Of a stretch of DNA of 64,000 nt, positions 1 through 8,719 are shown in pieces. A program made the translations under genes and the position numbers. Every line of letters begins with the position of its first letter. Position 1 is the stretch's first letter. The notes under the pieces were generated by a model. It searched no databases. It saw only the letters and a program-made list of their open reading frames with translations, and was not told the DNA's origin. The stretch covers positions 1-64,000 of the forward strand of contig CASFYV010000026.1 in the NCBI GenBank assembly GCA_949298985.1, read 5' to 3'. The stretch is from an uncultured bacterium. Lineage in GTDB: Bacteria; Cyanobacteriota; Vampirovibrionia; Gastranaerophilales; Gastranaerophilaceae.

Positions 1-44
1 TCACTTCTTTATATGAAAATACTACATCGCTACTTTATATAAAT

Positions 45-72
45 ATTATAGCATATCATTATACTTTTTCAA
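45..72 (-). promoter_or_regulatory. Putative sigma-70 promoter firing leftwards out of the window
   Basis: On the minus strand TTGAAA (67-72) and TATAAT (45-50) are separated by 16 bases. The start point would be near 38, so it would serve a gene left of the window that is not visible here. The rest of 1-210 holds no gene: it has a C-rich tract at about 131-163 and a dispersed repeat at 187-214. Confidence 0.45.
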
Positions 73-186
73 GAGTAGTTGTTAAAAATTTATTAAAAGC
101 ATAATTATTTTTTACTCACTAATTTATTAACCCCATCCCCACCCCCTCCCTCAAGGGGAGAGAATGAAGTTTAAAGAAATTATAAA

Positions 187-214
187 TTTCTACTCACTAT
201 TCACTCTTCACTAA
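187..214 (-). repeat. Dispersed repeat copy abutting the lipM-like stop codon
   Basis: Read on the minus strand this gives TTAGTGAAGAGTGAATA followed by GTGAGTAGAA. The same two blocks occur at 34,980-35,013, where an extra direct copy of the GAAGAGTGA unit lies between them. Here the repeat begins at the stop codon of the lipoate/octanoate transferase gene, so it forms its 3' flank. A C-rich tract (about 131-163) lies just beyond. I see no gene in either copy. Confidence 0.6.
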
Positions 215-861
215 TAAGTTTTTTCTTGTTTAATTAAATACTCTTCGAGCATTGTTAAAAATTCTTTTTTCTCCATTTTTGGGAAAACTTCTTTTACACA
301 AGTAATACCTTCTATTTTTTCTTTGAACAAACTTTCTAAAAGTTTTTTATTATAGTTATATAAAATAGATCCGTGCTGTAAAATATATCCGCTTTTTCTA
401 CATTGAGCAGAACCAATAATTTTTTTCCCTTTATAACATACATCAGCACCTGTTGAAATTAACATACAATAATCAAAATGAGTAGAAACTTTTTTGTTCT
501 CTCCAAAAGCTAAATCTACCCCTAAATCTTTAAAAAAATCTATAAATATTTTTGAAAGATATTTATAAGATTCTATAACGCTTTTTCCATTAGATATAAG
601 ATCTATTGGAGTGACTATACTATATGTTATTTCATCATCATGTAACAAAGCTCTTCCTCCTGTCAATCTTCTTACTACATCAATATCTGCAGGATGAGAA
701 AACTCTTTTTGATTTCGACCAAGAGAAATACATTTAGGATTCCAACCATATAAACGAATTAAAATATCGTTAAAATTATTTTTTATCGAGTTTTCAAGGA
801 TATCAGAGTCTGTTTTCATATTCTCTAATCCTGAATTGACACTATATCCTAAGTATTTCAT
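211..861 (-). CDS. Octanoyltransferase / lipoate-protein ligase family protein (LipM-like)
   Basis: Cytosolic enzyme of the BPL/LplA/LipB fold that moves octanoyl or lipoyl groups onto lipoyl domains. The family motif RRLTGGRALLHDDEITYS is at residues 64-81, and the lysine-containing GKKIIGSAQ motif is at 145-153, followed by LQHGSILY. Cys132 sits about 14 residues before the lysine motif, where LipM carries its catalytic cysteine, so LipM-type octanoyl transfer fits better than ATP-dependent ligation. At 216 residues it is shorter than full LplA (about 330) and LipM (about 280), and lacks a C-terminal ligase accessory domain. Its start codon overlaps the stop of the upstream dGTPase-like gene by ATGA, implying co-translation. 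Family confident, exact reaction less so. Confidence 0.85.
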   Translation of the reverse strand: MKYLGYSVNSGLENMKTDSDILENSIKNNFNDILIRLYGWNPKCISLGRNQKEFSHPADIDVVRRLTGGRALLHDDEITYSIVTPIDLISNGKSVIESYKYLSKIFIDFFKDLGVDLAFGENKKVSTHFDYCMLISTGADVCYKGKKIIGSAQCRKSGYILQHGSILYNYNKKLLESLFKEKIEGITCVKEVFPKMEKKEFLTMLEEYLIKQEKTY

Positions 862-1904
862 TCTCTTTCACGAGCTTTCTTTAATAGAGCATCGTCACTC
901 GTTCTATCTGCTAAAGGCATTGGAATAAATAAATCTTTGTATCTTCTTATTGCATATTGATCTGTCATTCCTGAAATATAATCAGTAACAATTTGTGGGA
1001 TATCTTCTTTTGGATAATAATTTTCTAACATTTCTGAATAATATTCATACAAAGATTTAATTATGTTGCGAGACTTTTTTTCTTCTGCTTTTGCAATCGG
1101 GTCCAAATAAACATTATCAAACATCCAAGTTCTAAGTTTTGTAACATAGAACCAACCTTCTTCTGACATAGAAACTTTTGGGTTGTCTTTTGAATTTTGT
1201 ATTACATCGGAAATCATTTTTCCTAATCTTGTAGATTGATTCGATGTAAAATAATTCATACAATCCTGAGGTAAATCTTTTTCGCTTATAATACCTGCTC
1301 TTATTGAATCTTCTATGTCGTGATTAATATAAGCTATTTTATCAGCGTATTGTACAACTTGTCCTTCTGGAGTTTTTGGTTTATATCCCCAAGTGTGCGT
1401 AAGAATTCCTTCTATGGTTTCGCAACATAAATTCATATCTTCTAAAACTTCTACAACTCTTACACTCTGTAAATTATGGTGGAATCCATTTGGTAAAAGT
1501 TCATCTAATATCCCTTCTCCACAATGTCCAAATGGAGTATGTCCTAAATCGTGTCCTAAAGAAATTGCTTCGACCAAATCCTCATTTAATTTTAAAGCTC
1601 TTGCCATTGTTCTGGCTATTTGAGATACTTCGAGTGTATGAGTTAATCTGGTTCTAAAATGGTCATTATATGGTGATAAAAAAACTTGTGTTTTATGTTT
1701 TAATCTTCTAAATGATTTTGAATGAAGTATTTTATCTCTATCTCGCTGAAATTCTGTTCTTATTTCAAATTCTTCATTTCGTTTTCTTTTTCTACCTTTT
1801 GAATAAAGACATTTAGTTGCGTATGGACTTAATATTTCAAGTTCTTTTTGTTCTAATTCTTCTTTTATTGTATTAAACTTAGTTTCCATACCAAGATTAT
1901 ACAT
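858..1904 (-). CDS. dgt: Deoxyguanosinetriphosphate triphosphohydrolase-like protein (HD domain)
   Basis: HD-superfamily nucleotide hydrolase expected to cleave dNTPs to deoxynucleoside and triphosphate. Visible motifs are RTEFQRDRDKILHSKSFRRLKHKTQVF, TRLTHTLEVSQIART (first metal histidine) and ISLGHDLGHTPFGHCGE (HD pair). The later YADKIAYINHDIEDS supplies the final metal aspartate. At 348 residues it matches the short type-2 dGTPase-like family. The start at 1904 has no clear ribosome binding site. An in-frame ATG at 1889 (residue 6) lies 7 bases after a TATAAT (1896-1901, minus strand), so a nearly leaderless message from 1889 is possible. It is followed by the LipM-like gene with an ATGA overlap. 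Confidence 0.9.
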   Translation of the reverse strand: MYNLGMETKFNTIKEELEQKELEILSPYATKCLYSKGRKRKRNEEFEIRTEFQRDRDKILHSKSFRRLKHKTQVFLSPYNDHFRTRLTHTLEVSQIARTMARALKLNEDLVEAISLGHDLGHTPFGHCGEGILDELLPNGFHHNLQSVRVVEVLEDMNLCCETIEGILTHTWGYKPKTPEGQVVQYADKIAYINHDIEDSIRAGIISEKDLPQDCMNYFTSNQSTRLGKMISDVIQNSKDNPKVSMSEEGWFYVTKLRTWMFDNVYLDPIAKAEEKKSRNIIKSLYEYYSEMLENYYPKEDIPQIVTDYISGMTDQYAIRRYKDLFIPMPLADRTSDDALLKKARERE

Positions 1905-1932
1905 AAAATATTTGTTTTTGAATAGTTTTAGA

Positions 1933-1961
1933 TTGTTTTTTTATTACAAATAGGGTATTAT
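1933..1961 (+). promoter_or_regulatory. Putative sigma-70 promoter for the mgtC-like gene
   Basis: TTGTTT (1933-1938) and TATTAT (1956-1961) are separated by exactly 17 bases. A ribosome binding site AGAGGAG follows at 1974-1980 and the ATG is at 1990. Confidence 0.5.
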
Positions 1962-1989
1962 AAAATAATAGTAAGAGGAGTTGGAGTAA

Positions 1990-2709
1990 ATGGAAACTTT
2001 TTTTAATGCAGAGTTTATAACAAGGCTTTTTATAGCTGTTGCAATGGGTTTTTTGCTCGGATTGGAAAGAGAATTAACTAATAAATATGCAGGATTAAGA
2101 ACTCATATTTTAGTTTGTTTGGGAGCTTGTATATTTACTTTGCTTTCAATTTATGGTTTTCCAACGTTTGCTCAAGGGGACAATATTATTGTTGATAATG
2201 CTACAGGAATAAGAGATACTTCTCGTGTTGCGGCTCAAATTGTTACAGGTATTGGTTTTATTGGTGCGGGAACTGTGTTAAGAAACGGACCAATGGTTTT
2301 TGGTTTAACTACTGCTGCAACTTTGTGGATTGCTGCAAGTATTGGTATGGCTTGCGGAGCTGGAATGTTTGGGATTGCTATTATTGCTACTGTATTAAGT
2401 GTTGCCGTCCTTACTCTTATTAGAATTTTTGAAAGACAGTTTTTACCTTCCAGTGGTAAACAAATCAGACGTTTTAAAGTGGTTATTTATTGTGATAATG
2501 AAGATGTTAAAAAAATATATGATTTTTTAACTTCAAAAGTTGATACTATGCTTGATTTTTCTACTAAAAAACTTATTGAAAATAATGATAAATCTAAAAT
2601 ATCATCTATTTTTAATTTAAATAATAAAAAAGCTGTTAAAGATTTATATAATAAACTTAATAATCTTGCAAAGCTTAATTCTATAACATTACAGGAAATT
2701 AATGAGTAA
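1990..2709 (+). CDS. MgtC/SapB family inner-membrane protein
   Basis: Polytopic membrane protein of the MgtC/SapB family, linked in other bacteria to Mg2+ limitation and modulation of ATP synthase or membrane energetics. The N-terminal 140 residues hold the family core: RLFIAVAMGFLLGLERE, AGLRTHILVCLGAC, a Gly-rich VTGIGFIGAGTVLR segment and several hydrophobic helices. The remaining 100 residues are soluble and probably form an ACT-like regulatory domain, as in other chromosomal homologues. It has its own promoter and a good ribosome binding site. The last codons overlap the following TPR gene by 8 bases. Confidence 0.88.
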   Translation: METFFNAEFITRLFIAVAMGFLLGLERELTNKYAGLRTHILVCLGACIFTLLSIYGFPTFAQGDNIIVDNATGIRDTSRVAAQIVTGIGFIGAGTVLRNGPMVFGLTTAATLWIAASIGMACGAGMFGIAIIATVLSVAVLTLIRIFERQFLPSSGKQIRRFKVVIYCDNEDVKKIYDFLTSKVDTMLDFSTKKLIENNDKSKISSIFNLNNKKAVKDLYNKLNNLAKLNSITLQEINE

Positions 2710-4015
2710 AATTGTTGTAAAAAATACTAAATCAAAAATTTTTTTAGAATATATAAGAACCGTTGCGATTTCTTTTTGCGTAGCTCTATTTTTTACTGTT
2801 TTATTAGCTTGCCACGCTAGAAGTGAAATGATCAAAAATTTATATATGAATGCTAATGAACAAAATAAAATTAATAAGCAAGTAGCTTTGAAGTTAGTCC
2901 AAGAAGCCGGTTTTATAAAAGATTTGAATAGTAAAAATTATACAATATGCATGCATATCGGAAATATTTATGAAATAACTGGTCAATATAAAAACGCAGA
3001 AGATGCTTATAAAATAGCTTTAACAAAAACTAAATCTACGAATTATTTACCTTATTATGCTTTAATTAGAGTACTTGTTTCTCAAGAAAAATTTAATGAT
3101 GCTGAATATATCATTAAATCTATTAGAGATTTAAAATCTGTAAAATTAATAAAATTTAAAACTCGTTCTTATATTATTATAGGTGATAAATATTATTCTA
3201 TTGGTAAATTTTTAAGTGCCGCAAAAAATTATGAAAAAGCTAATTATTATTACAATAGATTTAAAATAAAGGATAAATTTGTTGAAAAATCTATACATAC
3301 TCGTATTATTAATGCTTACGTTCAAACAGCTGATGTTATGGTGAAAAATAATCTATGTTTGGAAGCTGTTAGATTTTTGAAAAAAGCTGAAAAATATGAT
3401 CCGGATGATTTTGAAATAAAGTATAAATTAGCAATTTTATTTTCAGATTTAGATCCTATAAAATCTTTGAATTATTTCGAACCGTTATTAGAAAAACAAC
3501 CTCAAGACGTCGATTATACTGTTTATAATAAAGCTCTTATGAAAGCTGCTAATATCTCTGATTTAAAGGGTGATAATGCTTTAGCTAAATTATATAGATA
3601 TAAAATATATTCTACAGATGTTTTTGTTAATAGAAAAGTTGTTTATAAAAATGATATCGAAACTATTGTGACAGCATTTAATGTAAAAAAACTTTGGTTT
3701 AAATATAAATTAAATGCTAAATATAAATTTAAAAATGTTTCAAACAGTGATATGCAAAAACTTTATGCAGAGTTTGTATTGCGACAGAATGATAAAAAAC
3801 TTGAAATTGTTAAGAAAAACTGTGCTTCTAAAGCCAAGCCGTTTTTATCGAATGGCGGTGAAACTATAGATATTCCCGTTGTTTTTGGTAAAAATATTTT
3901 TACAAAAAAAGAGTTAGAGCAGTATTATATCGATATTTATTTATATAAAGACGAAAAATATAAAACTCATGTCTTTACGATGAAAGTTCCTGTTAAAAGT
4001 TTTAAATTACAGTAG
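2702..4015 (+). CDS. Membrane-anchored TPR-repeat protein, function unknown
   Basis: Residues about 18-37 form one hydrophobic helix (a signal anchor), after which the chain is presumably outside the cytoplasm. Residues about 80-300 contain tandem TPR-like helical pairs, such as HIGNIYEITGQYKNAEDAYKIAL, YYSIGKFLSAAKNYEKANYYY and FLKKAEKYDPDDFEIKYKLAIL. The last 120 residues are a Lys-rich, beta-prone domain with no family I recognise. It starts inside the mgtC-like gene, so the two are co-transcribed and probably translationally coupled. TPRs indicate protein-protein interaction; no more specific role can be read. Confidence 0.75.
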   Translation: MSKIVVKNTKSKIFLEYIRTVAISFCVALFFTVLLACHARSEMIKNLYMNANEQNKINKQVALKLVQEAGFIKDLNSKNYTICMHIGNIYEITGQYKNAEDAYKIALTKTKSTNYLPYYALIRVLVSQEKFNDAEYIIKSIRDLKSVKLIKFKTRSYIIIGDKYYSIGKFLSAAKNYEKANYYYNRFKIKDKFVEKSIHTRIINAYVQTADVMVKNNLCLEAVRFLKKAEKYDPDDFEIKYKLAILFSDLDPIKSLNYFEPLLEKQPQDVDYTVYNKALMKAANISDLKGDNALAKLYRYKIYSTDVFVNRKVVYKNDIETIVTAFNVKKLWFKYKLNAKYKFKNVSNSDMQKLYAEFVLRQNDKKLEIVKKNCASKAKPFLSNGGETIDIPVVFGKNIFTKKELEQYYIDIYLYKDEKYKTHVFTMKVPVKSFKLQ

Positions 4016-4016
4016 T

Positions 4017-4358
4017 TTATTTGATATATCTTAATTCAACTTGTGTATTCACACTTTCTGACGGATATTTATCCGGAAGTGGTTTGTAAGGGCTTCCATT
4101 TTTTACAGCTTCTAAAACAGAAGCATTAGCTTTTTCGTTTGTTGAATTTACAATTGTTGGTTCTGTTATTTCTCCATTTTTTTTGACTCTAAATTGAACC
4201 GTAACTTCATAATTGCTTTCTGCTTGATAAGGAATCCAATTTTTATGAACTGCATTTGGTAAATAGTTAAAATATTGGTTTAAATTTTCAAATGGACTTT
4301 CCTCTGCCATTATTGGTAATATTAAACTTAAACACAATATTATAAATAATTTTTTCAT
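4017..4358 (-). CDS. Secreted TonB C-terminal-like domain protein
   Basis: A 113-residue protein with a signal peptide (residues 1-18, KKLFIILCLSLILPIMAEE). One TonB/TolA C-terminal-like domain follows, recognised by VTVQFRVKKNGEITEPTIVNSTNEKANASVLEAVKNGSPYKPLP. It lacks the long proline-rich spacer and membrane anchor of true TonB, so it is not an energy transducer of the usual kind and probably works as a free periplasmic domain. It lies 10 bases after alr on the same strand and is likely co-transcribed. Stops of this gene and the convergent TPR gene are 1 base apart. Confidence 0.75.
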   Translation of the reverse strand: MKKLFIILCLSLILPIMAEESPFENLNQYFNYLPNAVHKNWIPYQAESNYEVTVQFRVKKNGEITEPTIVNSTNEKANASVLEAVKNGSPYKPLPDKYPSESVNTQVELRYIK

Positions 4359-4368
4359 TTTAGACGCC

Positions 4369-5493
4369 TCATCTTATGTATATTCTTGGTAGACGAACTT
4401 TTAATCTGCAAGTAAGTTCATAGTTAATAGTATTTAATATTTTAGCCCAAAAATCAAGGGGTAAATCTTTGTTGTCTAATAGTGTTATTACATCGCCAAC
4501 ATTAGCATCAATATCTGTTATATCGAACATCATTTGATCCATTGTAATATTTCCAACTTGTTTTATTTTTTTGTTATTTAGATAACCATAAATTTTATTA
4601 GATAGACCACGAGAAACTCCATCAGCGTATCCTATAGGTATGGTTGCTACTTTTGTTGGTCTTTGGGCAATAAATTTGTGACAATAACTAACACCTTCTC
4701 CGATTTTTACCTCATGAATATTGGTTATTCGTCCTTTTAGCCCCATTATTTGTTTAAGTTCTGGACGTTTTTCTGCACTAGCTGGCAAATCAGGATATAA
4801 ACCATATAATGAAATACCCACTCTTACCATATTTGACTTGATATCATACGCAAATGTAGCTGCAGTGTTTTGAATATGTAATAGTAAACCTTTAGTATCA
4901 ATATTTAAAATTACATTATTCCAACGCTCAATTTGTTTTTGAGTTTCGGTTTCTTCTTCTGCAGAAGCTAAATGTGTAAAAATACCTCGTAAGTCTAAAT
5001 ATTTACTTAATGCTTGAACTTTTTGTATGAATTCAACTGCGTTTTCAGAACGAACTCCTATTCTATTCATGCCTGTATCAATTTTTATGTGAACTTTAGG
5101 TCGAATTCCAGTTCTTTCATAAACTTGCTTACAAGCTTCAATATGTTCATCATTGAATATAGAAAAAGCAATATTGTTTTGAGTTGCAGATTCTATTGCC
5201 CAAAGAGGAATTGCTCCTACAACTAATATTGGTGCTTTTATTTTGGCATTTCTTAAATCTAGACCTTCATCAACAGAAGAGACTCCAAAAGCATCGACTC
5301 CTGATGCTAACATCGTTTTAGCAAGCATGCAAGCTCCATGTCCATATGCATCAGCTTTTACTATTGCCATAAATTTTTTATCGTCTGGTATAAATTTTTT
5401 TATTTCAGTGATATTTTGTGCTAAAGAATCTAAATTAATTTCTACCCAAGCATCTTTGTGTATGTTTATATTTGATTGTCTTATATTTTTCAT
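4369..5493 (-). CDS. alr: Alanine racemase
   Basis: PLP enzyme interconverting L- and D-alanine for peptidoglycan. The lysine that binds PLP is Lys46 in FMAIVKADAYGHG. The second catalytic base is the tyrosine in GEGVSYCHKF. Also present are the TGMNRIGVR substrate loop and the C-terminal GNITMDQMMFDIT barrel motif. Length 374 residues is normal for the family. It starts 1 base after miaB ends and is followed by the TonB-C protein, all on the minus strand. Confidence 0.95.
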   Translation of the reverse strand: MKNIRQSNINIHKDAWVEINLDSLAQNITEIKKFIPDDKKFMAIVKADAYGHGACMLAKTMLASGVDAFGVSSVDEGLDLRNAKIKAPILVVGAIPLWAIESATQNNIAFSIFNDEHIEACKQVYERTGIRPKVHIKIDTGMNRIGVRSENAVEFIQKVQALSKYLDLRGIFTHLASAEEETETQKQIERWNNVILNIDTKGLLLHIQNTAATFAYDIKSNMVRVGISLYGLYPDLPASAEKRPELKQIMGLKGRITNIHEVKIGEGVSYCHKFIAQRPTKVATIPIGYADGVSRGLSNKIYGYLNNKKIKQVGNITMDQMMFDITDIDANVGDVITLLDNKDLPLDFWAKILNTINYELTCRLKVRLPRIYIR

Positions 5494-5494
5494 T

Positions 5495-6853
5495 TTATAT
5501 CAGCTCACCATTCAAATACCAAGTTCTGGCTTTTATAATTTTTACATTTACGAATTCTCCGGTAATGTCTTTTTCATATGGAATATGAACGATTTTATTA
5601 TTTCTTGTTCTACCTGAAATAATGCTTTTGCCGTTATGGATTTCGTGTTTTTCCACCAAAACTTCCATTTCTTTTCCTACAAATTTTTGATTTGATTTTA
5701 AGCAGCATTCTCTATTATGTTCATTTAATCTTGCTAAACGTTCTGTTTTAACATCTTCATCAATATATTCATCAACCCATTTTGCAGCGACAGTTTTTTC
5801 TCTTGGAGAATATGCTGCTGTATTTGAATAATCAAGTTCTAATTCACTCATAGCTTTAAGCATATTTTGGAATTGTTCTTCTGTTTCGCCAGGGAATCCT
5901 GCTATAAAATCACTTGTTATTGTTACATCTGGTATTCTGCTTCTTATATGATCGCAAATCTTTTTATATGTTGCATAATTATATTTTCTATTCATTCTTT
6001 TTAATACGTAATCATCTCCATGTTGCATTGGAATATGGAAATATTCGCAAACTTTATCCAATTCTATTACTGTATCAATTAATTCATCTGTTATATCTGT
6101 TGGATAAGAGGTTACAAATCTTATTCTGAATTTCCCTTCGATTGAATTTATTTTTCTTAATAACCACGCTAAGTTAATAATATTTCCATTTTCGTCCTTA
6201 GTGTATCCATAAGGGTTTTCTTCTGTTTTTTCGCAAAGCCATTTACCATAACTATCAACATTTTGGCCTAATAATGTTATTTCTTTAAATCCTTCTTTTA
6301 AAGCTTTTTTTACTTCATTTAGAATAAGTTCCGGCTTTCTGGAACGTTCTCGTCCTCTTGTATAAGGGACTATACAATATGAACAAAAGTTATTACAGCC
6401 TTCCATTATTGGTATCCAAGCATTTACTGATTTAACTCTGTTTATTTTTATATCACTTTCTTCATAAGGAATTTCATCTACTGATACTACCCTTTCTCCA
6501 TTTTCAATTTTTTTTATGAGTTCAGGTAGTTCATAAAGTCGTTGTGTTCCAAGTACTAAATCTACATAAGGAGCTCTTCTGAATAATTCTTTGCCTTTTT
6601 GTTGTGCAACACAACCGGCAAATATTATTTTTAAGTTAGGATTAGTTTTTTTCCATTTCCCCCAAACACCGATTGCACTGTATGCTTTATCTTCTGATAG
6701 TTGTCGTACTGAACAGGTATTTATTATTAATAAATCTGCTTCTTTTGGATTTTCTGTTTGTTCATAATCAAAATGTTCTAACATTCCAAACATTCTTTCT
6801 GCGTCAGATTTATTCATCTGACAACCCATTGTTTCTATATAAACTTTTTTCAT
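5495..6853 (-). CDS. miaB: tRNA-2-methylthio-N6-dimethylallyladenosine synthase
   Basis: Radical SAM methylthiotransferase modifying A37 of tRNAs that read UNN codons. The N-terminal UPF0004 domain carries the three cluster cysteines (MGCQMN, NTCSVR, AGCVAQ). The radical SAM motif is EGCNNFCSYCIVPYTRGRERSR, and a C-terminal TRAM domain (EVLVEKHEIHNGKSIISGRTRNNKIVHIP) closes the protein. Length 452 residues fits MiaB rather than MtaB or RimO, and the RGRERSR string is typical of MiaB. It leads a minus-strand operon with alr and the TonB-C protein. Confidence 0.95.
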   Translation of the reverse strand: MKKVYIETMGCQMNKSDAERMFGMLEHFDYEQTENPKEADLLIINTCSVRQLSEDKAYSAIGVWGKWKKTNPNLKIIFAGCVAQQKGKELFRRAPYVDLVLGTQRLYELPELIKKIENGERVVSVDEIPYEESDIKINRVKSVNAWIPIMEGCNNFCSYCIVPYTRGRERSRKPELILNEVKKALKEGFKEITLLGQNVDSYGKWLCEKTEENPYGYTKDENGNIINLAWLLRKINSIEGKFRIRFVTSYPTDITDELIDTVIELDKVCEYFHIPMQHGDDYVLKRMNRKYNYATYKKICDHIRSRIPDVTITSDFIAGFPGETEEQFQNMLKAMSELELDYSNTAAYSPREKTVAAKWVDEYIDEDVKTERLARLNEHNRECCLKSNQKFVGKEMEVLVEKHEIHNGKSIISGRTRNNKIVHIPYEKDITGEFVNVKIIKARTWYLNGELI

Positions 6854-6907
6854 AACTACCTCTACTAAAATTTAACCAATATCTATATTTTATTACAAAT
6901 ATGATTA

Positions 6908-8584
6908 TTAGTAATTTAAGAATAGTTCTTTTTTTAGAAGTTGTTCTATTCTTTTTGAAATAGGGTTTGTTTGTTGTTTGTAAATTTTATTTAAAGTATC
7001 TTTTCTTGTTTTTAACAAAATGTCTTTTTTATCTATAAGGATTTTTTTTATTAAGATTTCTAAATCTCTGTTATTTTTAACTACATAAACTCCTTTTATT
7101 AAAATTTTTCCTAATTTATTCAATTTTAAATTATTATCTCTTTTTAAGAAAATAATAGGGTGTAATGTTGGATAATATTCAGTAATTAAGCTTGGAGAGT
7201 CTGTTATTAATAAGTCTGAAAATTTAAAGTTGCTTATGTAATCTCCTTTAAGTTCTATTTTTGCATTTTTAAGATTTTTCCATTCATTTATATAATTTTC
7301 GAATTCTGTTTTATTGAGAAATCCTGTATTTATACATAAATTTTTTAATTCCGGATCAGGTTTAAATATAAAATGGAAATTTGAATGCTTTTTTGCAAGA
7401 TTTAAAAAATAAGTGTAGTTATTTTTAAAAGTAGATAAGCAATCTCCTTCATTATTTATTGAAGAATGAGGGGCCCAAATGATTTTATAATTGGTATTTT
7501 CTTCTGTATTTGATTCTGGTGTTGTTAAATAATTATCAAATTTTGGGTTTTCCATTAAATTGATTACATCTTTATTTTTTAAATTAAGTTGGGTTTCATA
7601 AAATTTTTTATTTTCTTTATAATTTATGAAAAGTTTCCATAATGAAGAGTAGAATGTTTTTAAAATTTTGTTATTTATGTTCTTTTGTTTAAATAGACAA
7701 GTTTCTTCGATGTTCATTATAGTTAAAGCATATTCGCTTGTTTTTAGTGGATGGTTATTACCTTGAATATATTTTGCATTTTGATAAAAAACAATGTCCG
7801 GTTCAAAAGTTTTTAAATCTAAATTTTGACTATTTTTGTAATCGTATCCGTCAATAGCTTCTATATTTATTTTTTTAAAGAAGCGTATGTTTTCACCTTG
7901 ATTAAATTCTATTCTATTTTTTGTAATTATTGGATATATTACAACTGGTAAAACTTCAAATTTTTCGTTTTTTTTAAGTTCTTTATACAAACTTGTATAG
8001 CACCATTTTGCAGATTCTTCACATATAAATTGGACTCTTATTTTTTCTTTTTGAGAAATTTTTTCTATTAGTTTTATATAATTAGTTTTTGTTTTAATTT
8101 CATTATTTGTACAAAATAATGAATATTTTACTGTTTTTAAAATGTTTTTTGAATTAATGAAATAGTCTACTAAAGATTGAAATTTTAATAAAGAATTTTC
8201 CCAAGCATTAAAATCTTTTATTGCAAAAGCTTCTATTTTTGTTTTTATTCCAAGAGTTGTTTTTAGGTACTTTTTTACAAGATTTGGATTTGGTGCTGTT
8301 ATTAGAATTAAATCACATTTTGTTTTATTTATTTCAGAGGGTTTTATGCAACGATAACCTTTGTATATGTCTTGAGGGCGTTTTTCATAACGTATATCTG
8401 AAATACCTATAATATTTAAAATTTTTTTTAAACGGTAAGAATCAACAAGAGCGTCAAAAAAACTGCCGTTTGAGTATAATATTATTCTTTTATCTTTGTA
8501 TATTTTTTTTAGGTATGTAATTTTTTTTAAATTTTCTTTTTGAGAAAAAAATTCCCTCCAGTAAAAATATTCGTTATTAAACAT
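6908..8584 (-). CDS. CDP-glycerol glycerophosphotransferase-family protein
   Basis: The C-terminal half resembles the teichoic-acid type CDP-glycerol:poly(glycerophosphate) glycerophosphotransferase family. Seen there are IIWAPHSSINNEGDCLSTF, a run of FHFIFKPDPELK, and FSDLLITDSPSLITEYYPTLHPIIFLKR, the last being the hallmark acidic/Ser nucleotide-binding segment. The N-terminal 250 residues look like an additional Rossmann-type domain (RIILYSNGSFFDALVDSYRLKKIL). No membrane segment is visible. I place the start at the ATG at 8584, which has a GAGG upstream, rather than at the TTG at 8599. Role inferred: transfer of a polyol phosphate to a surface polymer. It is a lone gene, unusually Asn/Lys/Ile rich. 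Confidence 0.7.
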   Translation of the reverse strand: MFNNEYFYWREFFSQKENLKKITYLKKIYKDKRIILYSNGSFFDALVDSYRLKKILNIIGISDIRYEKRPQDIYKGYRCIKPSEINKTKCDLILITAPNPNLVKKYLKTTLGIKTKIEAFAIKDFNAWENSLLKFQSLVDYFINSKNILKTVKYSLFCTNNEIKTKTNYIKLIEKISQKEKIRVQFICEESAKWCYTSLYKELKKNEKFEVLPVVIYPIITKNRIEFNQGENIRFFKKINIEAIDGYDYKNSQNLDLKTFEPDIVFYQNAKYIQGNNHPLKTSEYALTIMNIEETCLFKQKNINNKILKTFYSSLWKLFINYKENKKFYETQLNLKNKDVINLMENPKFDNYLTTPESNTEENTNYKIIWAPHSSINNEGDCLSTFKNNYTYFLNLAKKHSNFHFIFKPDPELKNLCINTGFLNKTEFENYINEWKNLKNAKIELKGDYISNFKFSDLLITDSPSLITEYYPTLHPIIFLKRDNNLKLNKLGKILIKGVYVVKNNRDLEILIKKILIDKKDILLKTRKDTLNKIYKQQTNPISKRIEQLLKKELFLNY

Positions 8585-8663
8585 TAAAAAAGACCTCAAT
8601 AGAAGAATGTTAGCACATTATAAAGATTTCCGCAAATTTTTTGTATAGAAAATTAATAAATTT

Positions 8664-8692
8664 TAAACTAAAAACTCTTTCCATGGTATTAT
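8664..8692 (+). promoter_or_regulatory. Putative extended -10 promoter for pgi
   Basis: TG-G-TATTAT (TG at 8684-8685, hexamer 8687-8692) is an extended -10 element. The -35 position (8664-8669, TAAACT) is weak. A strong AAAGGAG ribosome binding site follows just before the ATG at 8720. Confidence 0.45.
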
Positions 8693-8719
8693 TTAATTAC
8701 GAAGAAAAGGAGACGTTTT

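Noticed and set aside
4017..4358. Full TonB energy transducer
   Set aside because: It has a cleavable signal peptide, no proline-rich spacer, and no exbB or exbD nearby.
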